Assembly: GCA_023416895.1 (NCBI GenBank)
Contig: JAEZGQ010000025.1
Span: 1 to 7,567 of the forward strand
Origin: Bacillota bacterium
GTDB taxonomy: Bacteria > Bacillota > Clostridia > Christensenellales > CAG-138
Reading direction: 5' to 3'
Length of the DNA stretch: 7,567 bases
This document shows, in pieces, positions 1-5,610 of this stretch; the first letter of the stretch is position 1; each line of letters begins with the position of its first letter. The translations under genes were made by a program, and so were the position numbers. The notes below the pieces were generated by a model. It was not told where the DNA came from, ran no database searches, and saw only the letters and a program-made list of their open reading frames with translations.

Positions 1-171
1 AATCGTGTTGGTCTGATAAAACACCGTTACCGCTACGGTACCCTGCAAGTACCCCAAAAGTGGCAAACGGGTAAGCGGCTGCGAAATAAGAAAGCACAAA
101 CAACCGAGTGCAAACGCAAGCGCACCGCGCCAAAAAGCGTTCGTTTTACGAACCTGCAAAGCCTGCTCCAT
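1..171 (-). CDS. N-terminal part of a membrane protein, cut by window edge
   Basis: The minus strand has an open frame from ATG at 171 to the window edge with no stop: 57 codons of a longer protein. A strong Shine-Dalgarno site (GGGGAGGA, 175-182) sits just upstream and decides the start. The visible product begins with a short charged stretch (MEQALQVRKTNAFWRG) and then a hydrophobic segment at about residues 17-32. After that come a Q-P-L-T-R-L-P-L-L pattern and a second hydrophobic part. This resembles the first helices of polytopic proteins, and the Q-P-L-x-R-x-P-L-L pattern recalls some CPBP/CAAX-type membrane proteins, but no catalytic motif is in view, so the family is a guess. An out-of-frame ORF reading through 33-251 has no comparable ribosome site. 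It lies about 140 bases downstream of the LRR gene on the same strand and has its own promoter. Confidence 0.72.
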   Translation of the reverse strand, partial: MEQALQVRKTNAFWRGALAFALGCLCFLISQPLTRLPLLGYLQGTVAVTVFYQTNTI

Positions 172-212
172 AAATCCTCCCCATCTGAAAAAGGATACGT
201 CCCGATGCGCAT

Positions 213-241
213 AGTATACCATAAAAAGGAAACGCATTTAA
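213..241 (-). promoter_or_regulatory. Extended -10 promoter for the left-edge membrane protein
   Basis: Read on the minus strand, 223-213 is TATGG-TATACT. This is a complete TRTGn extension in front of a -10 hexamer with 5 of 6 consensus bases. The -35 region at 17 bp spacing (236-241, TTAAAT) is poor, which fits an extended -10 promoter. Predicted transcription start is near 206, giving a leader of about 35 nt that includes the GGGGAGGA ribosome site. Confidence 0.6.
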
Positions 242-288
242 GCAAGGGCACAAGGGTTTCTTTTCAAAGCGACAAAAGAACAGCAGAT

Positions 289-333
289 GCTTAAAAACAT
301 ATGAACATCCGTCAGGGTGCCATGTTTTTAAGC
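289..333. repeat. Perfect 12-bp inverted repeat spanning the LRR gene stop codon
   Basis: Positions 289-300 (GCTTAAAAACAT) and 322-333 (ATGTTTTTAAGC) are exact reverse complements separated by 21 bases. One arm lies inside the last codons of the LRR gene and the other is past its TGA stop (312-314). The arms are mostly A/T and no T-run follows on the minus strand, so this is not a standard intrinsic terminator. It could be an mRNA 3' stem-loop or a protein-binding site. Confidence 0.6.
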
Positions 334-1211
334 CCGTTGATATACTTCACATGCGCGACGGGGGAACGGTCAAGCGCCGGATCATCCGGAATAAAAAGCT
401 CGGTGAGCTTTTCTAGATTGCGAAGGGGTTCCAAGCTTTTAATGCCGATACAGCCCGTCAAATCTAGAAATGCAAGATCCTTCATGCCCGCGACAGGGGA
501 AAGGTCGCAAAGGTTGGGGCTGTCCTGCAACGCAAGGATTTTTAGGTTTACCAAAGGCTCAAGCGGCGTAATGTCCTCTACCGCACAGTATTTCAAATAC
601 AGCGCGTCAAGCTGCGTCAGGCCGGAAAGCTCTTTTAAGTCAAGCTCTGTCATTTCAATAAGCCCCAGGTTTGTAAGCGCAGTTAGGGAGGAAAGCACAG
701 AGATATCCGCACCCGCCGAGGGCCATTGGAGCGACAGCGCGGTAAGATTGGGCAGGTTTTCAAGGAGTGCGAAGTCATATTCCTCACCGCTCAAAGAAAG
801 GGTAAGGGAGGTTAACTGCTTCAATTCGCCGATGGGAGAAAGATCCAAAGGCTGTTCCAAAGCGTCGTGATAAACCACCCTAAGCTCGCGAAGATTTTGA
901 AAATGCCGCAAATCTGCAAGGCTTGTTACGCCCGCCGTAAGAGAAAGGGAGGTAATTGCTTGAAGTTCAGCCTCCGTTATGGGCTCACCTTCGGGTTTTG
1001 ACAGGACATATCGTACTTCCTCTTCAAAAACAGGGTCGGTCCATACTATGACGGAGGCGGCAGTTTGCACGGGAACAAAACTTATTACGGGAACGGCCGC
1101 AGAGGAAGGCGGTTGAGCCTCACTTTTCACAGGTGTGGCGCAGCAGGTGAAAAGAAGCGCGCAAAGAGGGAAAACAAAAGCTGCGAGAGAGCAAAAGAAA
1201 CGCTTTTTCAT
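312..1211 (-). CDS. Exported leucine-rich-repeat protein (internalin-like repeats)
   Basis: A 299-residue protein, probably displayed outside the cell; function unknown. It starts with MKKRFF and a hydrophobic core (about residues 8-23), a signal peptide. Cysteines 23-24 (F-T-C-C-A) could be a lipid attachment site, but the -1 position lacks the usual Gly/Ala/Ser, so cleavage after CCA by signal peptidase I is also possible. Residues about 26-56 form an Ala/Pro/Ser-rich spacer. Residues 58-90 (W-T-D-P-V-F-E-E-E-V-R, then PEG-x-P-I-T-E-A-E-L) match the cap commonly found before LRRs in Firmicutes surface proteins. About eight irregular 20-25-residue repeats follow (L..L..L.L, with DLSPI, DISVL, DITPL, DLSPV turns), like internalins. 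LRRs suggest protein binding. The ATG at 1211 has GGAGG seven bases upstream. The gene has its own promoter and is separated from upp by a terminator, so it is an independent unit. Confidence 0.88.
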   Translation of the reverse strand: MKKRFFCSLAAFVFPLCALLFTCCATPVKSEAQPPSSAAVPVISFVPVQTAASVIVWTDPVFEEEVRYVLSKPEGEPITEAELQAITSLSLTAGVTSLADLRHFQNLRELRVVYHDALEQPLDLSPIGELKQLTSLTLSLSGEEYDFALLENLPNLTALSLQWPSAGADISVLSSLTALTNLGLIEMTELDLKELSGLTQLDALYLKYCAVEDITPLEPLVNLKILALQDSPNLCDLSPVAGMKDLAFLDLTGCIGIKSLEPLRNLEKLTELFIPDDPALDRSPVAHVKYINGLKNMAP

Positions 1212-1241
1212 AAAGCAGCCTCCACGACGAAATTCATATTC

Positions 1242-1270
1242 ATTATGGCATTGCCAAACGGAGAAGGCAA
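1242..1270 (-). promoter_or_regulatory. SigA-type promoter of the LRR gene
   Basis: On the minus strand, TTGCCT (1270-1265) and CATAAT (1247-1242) are separated by 17 bp, with TGC forming a TGn extension before the -10. Predicted start near 1235 gives a leader of about 24 nt holding the GGAGG site. An 11-bp palindrome, TGGCATTGCCA (1246-1256), overlaps the upstream edge of the -10 and the spacer. Confidence 0.68.
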
Positions 1271-1281
1271 TATAAGAACAT

Positions 1282-1318
1282 AAAAAAGCGCCGCAGCTTT
1301 TGCTGCACGGCGCCTTTT
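1282..1318 (-). terminator. Intrinsic terminator after upp
   Basis: On the minus strand a GC-rich hairpin pairs 1313-1309 with 1292-1288 and 1306-1302 with 1297-1293. That is ten base pairs with a two-base bulge at 1307-1308 and an AAAA loop. Six T residues (1287-1282) follow at once. It lies 32 bases past the upp stop and closes the housekeeping operon before the LRR promoter. On the plus strand only four T follow, so activity in that direction would be weaker. Confidence 0.88.
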
Positions 1319-1349
1319 AAAAAGTCGAGAAAACCTTAGAGATTCGTTT

Positions 1350-1979
1350 TTATTTCGTACCGAAGAGCCTGTCGCCCGCATCGCCGAGGCCGGGAACGAT
1401 GTAGCCATGGTCGTTGAGGAAGCTGTCGAGTGAGGCCACGAAAATATCCACGTCGGGGTGCGCATCCCGCACCGCCTTCACACCTTCGGGCGCGGCGATG
1501 AGGTTCACAAGCTTCACGTTTTTGCAGCCGGCCTTTTTCACAAGGGTAATGGCCTCCACAGCCGAGCCGCCGGTGGCGAGCATCGGGTCTACGATGATGA
1601 TGTCGCGCTCCTGAACGTCTTGCGGCAGCTTGCAATAGTAATCCACCGGTTTAAGGGTTTCCGGGTCGCGGTACAGGCCGATGTGGCCGACCTTCGCCGC
1701 GGGGATAAGGCTCAAAAGGCCATCCACCATGCCCAAGCCTGCGCGCAAAATCGGAACGATGCCAAGCTTTTTGCCCGCAAGCTCCTTTGCATGTGCGGGG
1801 CCGATGGGCGTTTCCACCACGATCTCCGCCAGAGGAAGGTCGCGCGTAGCTTCATAGCACAGCAGCATGGCGAGCTCCTGCACCAGCTCGCGGAATTCCT
1901 TTGGGCCCGTATGAATGTCCCTCAGGTGCGAGAGCTTGTGCTGTACGAGCGGATGGTCGATGACCGTTACTTTTCCCAT
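1350..1979 (-). CDS. upp: Uracil phosphoribosyltransferase
   Basis: A cytoplasmic salvage enzyme that makes UMP and pyrophosphate from uracil and PRPP. The 209-residue length is the usual one. Diagnostic motifs are all present: the LRAGLGM segment (residues 79-84 region), the PRPP-binding loop DPMLATGGSA (131-140), and the uracil-binding C-terminal stretch GYIVPGLGDAGDR (192-204). The start is placed at ATG 1979 because AAAGGAG lies eight bases upstream and the protein then begins MGKVTVIDHPLVQHKL, as in the family. A longer in-frame reading from 2036 would overlap the rpiB end and add 19 residues absent from homologues. The gene is last in the leftward operon, 34 bases after rpiB and followed by a strong terminator. 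No separate promoter was seen in the gap. Placement next to rpiB joins pentose phosphate supply, from which PRPP is made, with base salvage. Confidence 0.97.
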   Translation of the reverse strand: MGKVTVIDHPLVQHKLSHLRDIHTGPKEFRELVQELAMLLCYEATRDLPLAEIVVETPIGPAHAKELAGKKLGIVPILRAGLGMVDGLLSLIPAAKVGHIGLYRDPETLKPVDYYCKLPQDVQERDIIIVDPMLATGGSAVEAITLVKKAGCKNVKLVNLIAAPEGVKAVRDAHPDVDIFVASLDSFLNDHGYIVPGLGDAGDRLFGTK

Positions 1980-2013
1980 GTTGTTTGCTCCTTTCGGCTG
2001 TATGTAATGGATT

Positions 2014-2466
2014 TTAGCGTTCGTTTGTCGTTTCAAAAGTGCTGATTTTATCGATGCGGCGCTGGTGACGTTCCGCAGATGAAAACTCGGTGCCGAGCCA
2101 CACCGCCACGATAGCCTTTGCGGTTTCGGGCCCTATGATGCGGCCGCCCAAAGCGAGCATGTTGGAATCGTTGTGCTCGCGGGTGAGCTTGGCGGTCAAA
2201 AGATCGCCGCAGAGCGCGCAGCGCACGCCCTTTACCTTGTTTGCGGAAATGCTCATGCCAATGCCCGTGCCGCATATAAGAATGCCACGGTCAAATTCGG
2301 AAGCGGCAACGGCTTGTGCGGCCGGAATCGCATAATCCGAATAGTCCGTGGCATCTTCGGTACGGCATCCAAAATCCGTAACCTCATGCCCAAGGGCTTC
2401 AAGAAAAGGTAAGAGCATGGCTTTGTACTCAAATCCGCCGTGGTCGCTTGCGATGACGATTTTCAT
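2014..2466 (-). CDS. rpiB: Ribose-5-phosphate isomerase B (RpiB/LacAB family)
   Basis: Interconverts ribose 5-phosphate and ribulose 5-phosphate in the pentose phosphate pathway; cytoplasmic. The 150-residue length is normal for RpiB. Residues expected from E. coli RpiB, shifted by one, are visible: Asp8-His9 in SDHGG, the catalytic Cys65 in CGTGIGMS with Thr67, His98 and Asn99 in REHND, the NMLALGGR segment, and the late arginines at 133, 136 and 137. The cysteine and CGTGIG motif favour RpiB over sugar isomerases such as LacA, though substrate breadth cannot be read from sequence. ATG at 2466 has AGAGGAG about six bases upstream. It follows sua5 by 43 bases and precedes upp by 34. In Bacillus subtilis the homologue ywlF sits in the same chromosomal neighbourhood. 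Confidence 0.95.
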   Translation of the reverse strand: MKIVIASDHGGFEYKAMLLPFLEALGHEVTDFGCRTEDATDYSDYAIPAAQAVAASEFDRGILICGTGIGMSISANKVKGVRCALCGDLLTAKLTREHNDSNMLALGGRIIGPETAKAIVAVWLGTEFSSAERHQRRIDKISTFETTNER

Positions 2467-2509
2467 GGAATCTCCTCTTTCGTGTGTGGTAAGTGCGCAG
2501 TTGGTTCGC

Positions 2510-3544
2510 TTACATCGTTTTGAAACCGGCCGCGCGCAAAAGCCGGTTCATATAGGCAAGGCCAAGCTCCTGCTCGGGCAGGGCCTCGGTGAAAATGATG
2601 TCCGCCTTTGCGCCGTATTCCCTGAGCTTGGCAAAAAGGTTTGCGCAGAAGGTCTCCGGCGCAGTTCTGTCGCCTATTATAGCATACCTTCTTCCGCCGT
2701 AAAAGGTTTGGGTTTGCGTACTCGCAAAAATTACGCACACTTTTCCGTCCGCCGTTTCCAGATCGTACGCACGGCGGATGCGCTGTGCCGCCTCTTTGGG
2801 GTCGCCGCCCGCCACGAGCACCTGTGCGTCGGGCGCGTAATGCTTGTACTTCATGCCGGGGGAGCGCGCGGCTTCGCCTTCCTGAAGCGGGGAGAGTATG
2901 CTCTTTGCAAGCGCAACGGGGCCAATCACCGTTTCAAGCATTTCCCGGGTAATGGCGCCGGGGCGGAGTATGGTGGGCGCGCCTGCAAGCGAAAGCACCG
3001 TGGACTCAAGCCCTACGCGGCAGGGGCCGCCATCGAGGATGACATCTACAATGCCGTTGAGGTCGTCGAGCACATGCTTGGCGGTGGTGGGGCTTGGCCT
3101 GCCGGAAGGGTTGGCGCTTGGCGCCGCTACCGGCACCTGCGCCTCGCGCAAAAACGCGAGCGCGGTTTTGTGGTCGGGCATGCGCACGGCAACCGTATCG
3201 AGCCCCGCCGTAACCTCGTAGGGAATGCGTTCGCTCTTTTCGTAAACGATGGAAAGCGGGCCGGGCCAGAAGGTATCCATCAAAACACGCGCCTTGTCTG
3301 GCACGCTTGACCAAAGCTTTCTCGCATCGCTCTTGGAGGCGACGTGCAAAATAAGGGGGTTGTCGGAAGGACGCCCTTTGGCCTCGAATATCTTCTTTAC
3401 CGCTTCGCCGTCAAAGCCGTTTGCCCCAAGGCCGTACACGGTTTCCGTGGGAAACGCCACAAGCCCGCCCTCGCGAAGGATTCTCCCCGCGTGGCGAGCG
3501 CCGTTTTCTTTTTGTGTTGTGGCGTTAAAAAGCTCGGTTTTCAT
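2510..3544 (-). CDS. ywlC: L-threonylcarbamoyladenylate synthase, Sua5/YwlC type
   Basis: Makes threonylcarbamoyl-AMP from threonine, bicarbonate and ATP. This is the first step of the t6A37 modification of tRNAs that read ANN codons, completed by the TsaD/TsaB/TsaE system. The 344-residue length shows the two-domain Sua5 form rather than short TsaC. The YrdC domain covers about residues 12-205, with FPTETVYGLG (31-40), the KGR motif (56-58), S-A-N (143-145) and the STVLSL and ILRPG segments. A linker with SPGMKYKHYAP (228-238) leads to the C-terminal Sua5 domain, ending in a typical GLGLAYMNRLLRAA-like tail. Its ATG (3544) overlaps the prfA TGA in an ATGA junction, which points to coupled translation. 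The low-molecular-weight phosphatase gene ywlE, which lies between ywlC and rpiB in Bacillus, is absent here. Confidence 0.95.
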   Translation of the reverse strand: MKTELFNATTQKENGARHAGRILREGGLVAFPTETVYGLGANGFDGEAVKKIFEAKGRPSDNPLILHVASKSDARKLWSSVPDKARVLMDTFWPGPLSIVYEKSERIPYEVTAGLDTVAVRMPDHKTALAFLREAQVPVAAPSANPSGRPSPTTAKHVLDDLNGIVDVILDGGPCRVGLESTVLSLAGAPTILRPGAITREMLETVIGPVALAKSILSPLQEGEAARSPGMKYKHYAPDAQVLVAGGDPKEAAQRIRRAYDLETADGKVCVIFASTQTQTFYGGRRYAIIGDRTAPETFCANLFAKLREYGAKADIIFTEALPEQELGLAYMNRLLRAAGFKTM

Positions 3545-4614
3545 ACCTGCCCCGTTTCGCCGCTCAGCTTTGCGGCTCTTTCCGCAAGGCTGAGTGCATC
3601 CAAAAGCTCGTCCATATCCCCATCGAGGAAGGCTTCGAGCTTATAAAGCGTAAGGTTGATGCGGTGGTCGGTTACGCGCCCTTGGGGGAAGTTGTAGGTG
3701 CGGATGCGCTCGCTGCGGTCGCCGCTGCCTACCATGCTTTTGCGCGAGGAGGATTCTTCCATCGCCTGCTTGTTCTGATAAAGCTCCATGAGCCTGCTTT
3801 TGAGCACGCGCATGGCTTTTTCGCGGTTTTTGTGCTGGCTGCGTTCATCCTGACACTGTACCACAAGCCCCGAGGGAAGGTGCGTGATACGGATGGCGCT
3901 TTCGGTCTTGTTTACGTGCTGGCCACCCGCGCCGCCACTTCGGTATGTGTCAATTTGAAGGTCCTTCGGGTCGATGTCGACCTCTACATCTTCCGCCTCG
4001 GGCATCACAGCTACCGTCGCGGCGCTCGTGTGGATGCGCCCCTGCGACTCGGTTTCCGGCACGCGCTGCACGCGGTGTACGCCGCTTTCAAACTTCATGC
4101 GCGAATACGCGCCTTTGCCGGAAACGGAAAGAATCGCTTCCTTCAGCCCGCCCATTTCCGCAAGACTTTCGCTCAAAAACTCGTATTTAAAACCGTGGCG
4201 CTCCGCGTAGCGCTGGTACATGCGCAAAAGGTCGGCGCCGAAAAGCGCGGCCTCCTCGCCGCCCGTGCCCGCGCGGATCTCGATGATTACGTTCTTGTCG
4301 TCGTTTTTATCCTTCGGGAGAAGCAAAAGCTTAAGGCTGTCGGTAAGCTCCTCCATTTTTGTGGTCAATTCCTCGATTTCCGCGTAGATGAGTTCTTTCA
4401 TTCCCGCGTCCGCGTCATGCAGCATGGTTTTACAGCCATCAAGCTCCGTCTGCGCAGCCATGTACGCATCGTACGCGGCGACAATCTCCTCAAGCGAGGC
4501 ATGCTCTTTCACAAGCTCGCGCCAGCGCGCCTGGTCGCTCATCGCGTCGGGCGAGCTTAAAAAAAGAGTCAGTTCGTCATAACGCGCCTTGATGGATTTG
4601 AGCCGTTCAAGCAT
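3541..4614 (-). CDS. prfA: Peptide chain release factor 1
   Basis: RF1 recognises UAA and UAG stop codons in the ribosomal A site and triggers release of the finished peptide. The 357-residue length is typical. An N-terminal helical domain (about 1-100) is followed by the RAGTGGEEA segment (114-122). The stop-codon-reading PxT motif is P-E-T at 186-188 within the VPETESQGRIHTS block, which distinguishes RF1 from RF2 (SPF). The peptidyl-tRNA hydrolysis motif GGQ is at 230-232 in SGGAGGQHVNK. Its glutamine is the substrate of PrmC, encoded just upstream. ATG 4614 is preceded by GGGGGTG, a wobble-paired ribosome site about four bases away. Unlike the coupled neighbours, prfA lies 162 bases from prmC and has its own promoter and a long leader. 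Its stop overlaps the next gene by ATGA. Confidence 0.98.
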   Translation of the reverse strand: MLERLKSIKARYDELTLFLSSPDAMSDQARWRELVKEHASLEEIVAAYDAYMAAQTELDGCKTMLHDADAGMKELIYAEIEELTTKMEELTDSLKLLLLPKDKNDDKNVIIEIRAGTGGEEAALFGADLLRMYQRYAERHGFKYEFLSESLAEMGGLKEAILSVSGKGAYSRMKFESGVHRVQRVPETESQGRIHTSAATVAVMPEAEDVEVDIDPKDLQIDTYRSGGAGGQHVNKTESAIRITHLPSGLVVQCQDERSQHKNREKAMRVLKSRLMELYQNKQAMEESSSRKSMVGSGDRSERIRTYNFPQGRVTDHRINLTLYKLEAFLDGDMDELLDALSLAERAAKLSGETGQV

Positions 4615-4732
4615 ACAACACCCCCGTGTGTTTTTCTAAGAAATAACCTGTGAATAGGCTGCGTAAAAAAGCGGACTGCTGTGCAAACATTCCTAAAATG
4701 CTACAACAACTTCAAGAATTCATGCGCTCCCT

Positions 4733-4762
4733 ATTATAAGCTTCACGCGCGCGCAATGGCAA
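4733..4762 (-). promoter_or_regulatory. SigA promoter in front of prfA
   Basis: On the minus strand, TTGCCA (4762-4757, 5 of 6 consensus) and a perfect TATAAT (4738-4733) are separated by 18 bp. Predicted start is near 4726, so the prfA leader would be about 112 nt. It begins within 50 bases of the prmC stop and would drive prfA, sua5, rpiB and upp independently of the DUF1385 promoter. The rest of the 4615-4776 gap holds no convincing gene. Confidence 0.75.
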
Positions 4763-4776
4763 GCGTTCTGTGATTT

Positions 4777-5610
4777 TTACACCTGCACGGCCACAACGCG
4801 CTCCACGCCGCAAAGGTCTTTAAGCACATAGGCGTTTTCAAACAGCGCCTTCACATCCTCCGCCTGAAAAATGCCGACCTCCAGAAGAAGCGTACCGCCC
4901 GTGTTGAGATGCGCTTTGTACCTTTGCGCGATGCGCCGGTAGAAACAAAGCCCGTCTTCGCCGCCGTCAAGTGCAAGGCGCGGCTCGAAAAGTACTTCCT
5001 TTTGCAGCGACGCAAGGTCGCCTGTGGGGATATAAGGCGGGTTGCAGACGATCAAATCAAAAGAAAGGCCATTGACCGAATCAAAAAGATCGCCCTGCAA
5101 AAACGAGGCGGAAATGCCGTTTCGTGCGGCGTTTTTTTGTGAAAGAGAAAGGCATCCGGCGCTGATGTCCGCAAGCGTTGCGGATATGCCGGAGAGCTTA
5201 CTTAAGCTTATGCCGATGCAGCCCGTTCCGCAACATAAATCGAGCACGGTTTTGTAGCCGCGTTCTTTGATGAGCGAAAGCGCGTGCTCGGCGAGGGTTT
5301 CCGTATCTTGACGCGGGATGAGCGCGCCCTTTTGCGTGAAAAAGGGAAGCCCCATAAACTCCCATTCACCGAGGATGTACTGGAGCGGTTCACCCGTAAG
5401 CCTGCGCGTTATAAGTTCATTTAGCGTTTTTTGTGCGGCCTCGGGCATCGGAGCGGTAGAAAGTGAGATAAGCTCGCTTTGTGAAACATCGAGCGCATGG
5501 CATAGAAAAAGCCGCGCCTGCTGCGCGGCCTCCTCCTGTGAAACTGGAACAAGCGCCTGACGCGCGGCGGCAAGCGCTTCGCTTACTGTTTTTTGAGGAT
5601 TGCCCGTCAT
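4777..5610 (-). CDS. prmC: Release factor glutamine methyltransferase
   Basis: PrmC (HemK family) transfers a methyl group from S-adenosylmethionine to the GGQ glutamine of RF1 and RF2, raising release efficiency. The 277-residue length is normal. The N-terminal helical substrate-binding domain (about 1-85) carries the family signature RRLTGEPLQYILGEWEF (69-85). The Rossmann methyltransferase domain has motif I LDLCCGTGCIGIS (123-135), the LADIS acidic-loop segment (146-150), and the catalytic NPPYIP motif (190-195) that binds the glutamine amide. Its ATG (5610) overlaps the DUF1385 stop by ATGA. The nearest strong AGGAAGG lies too far upstream to act alone, so translation is probably coupled. 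Standing directly upstream of its substrate gene prfA is a common arrangement and supports the name. Confidence 0.96.
   Translation of the reverse strand: MTGNPQKTVSEALAAARQALVPVSQEEAAQQARLFLCHALDVSQSELISLSTAPMPEAAQKTLNELITRRLTGEPLQYILGEWEFMGLPFFTQKGALIPRQDTETLAEHALSLIKERGYKTVLDLCCGTGCIGISLSKLSGISATLADISAGCLSLSQKNAARNGISASFLQGDLFDSVNGLSFDLIVCNPPYIPTGDLASLQKEVLFEPRLALDGGEDGLCFYRRIAQRYKAHLNTGGTLLLEVGIFQAEDVKALFENAYVLKDLCGVERVVAVQV

Noticed and set aside
33..251. Minus-strand 72-codon ORF over the left-edge gene
   Set aside because: It is out of frame with the better-supported frame starting at 171, has no ribosome site, and its product shows no family-like pattern.
258..280. Inverted repeat TTCTTTT / AAAAGAA with nine-base loop
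   Set aside because: Seven A/T-rich pairs in an A/T-rich spacer; likely chance, and no T-run or conserved context supports a function.
301..870. Plus-strand 189-codon ORF opposite the LRR gene
   Set aside because: Antisense shadow. The Ser/Arg-rich product is what the complement of LRR codons gives, and no ribosome site precedes it.
1980..2036. Upstream ATG extension of upp
   Set aside because: The 19 added residues have no match to Upp N-termini, would overlap the rpiB end, and the inner ATG has a far better ribosome site.
2348..3310. Plus-strand 320-codon ORF opposite sua5/ywlC and rpiB
   Set aside because: Long but antisense to two confidently identified genes; composition rich in Arg, Gly, Ala and His as expected for a shadow frame, with no recognisable domain.
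3664..4560. Plus-strand 298-codon ORF opposite prfA
   Set aside because: Antisense to a highly conserved gene. The open frame follows from GC-rich codon bias, and no motif or ribosome site was seen.
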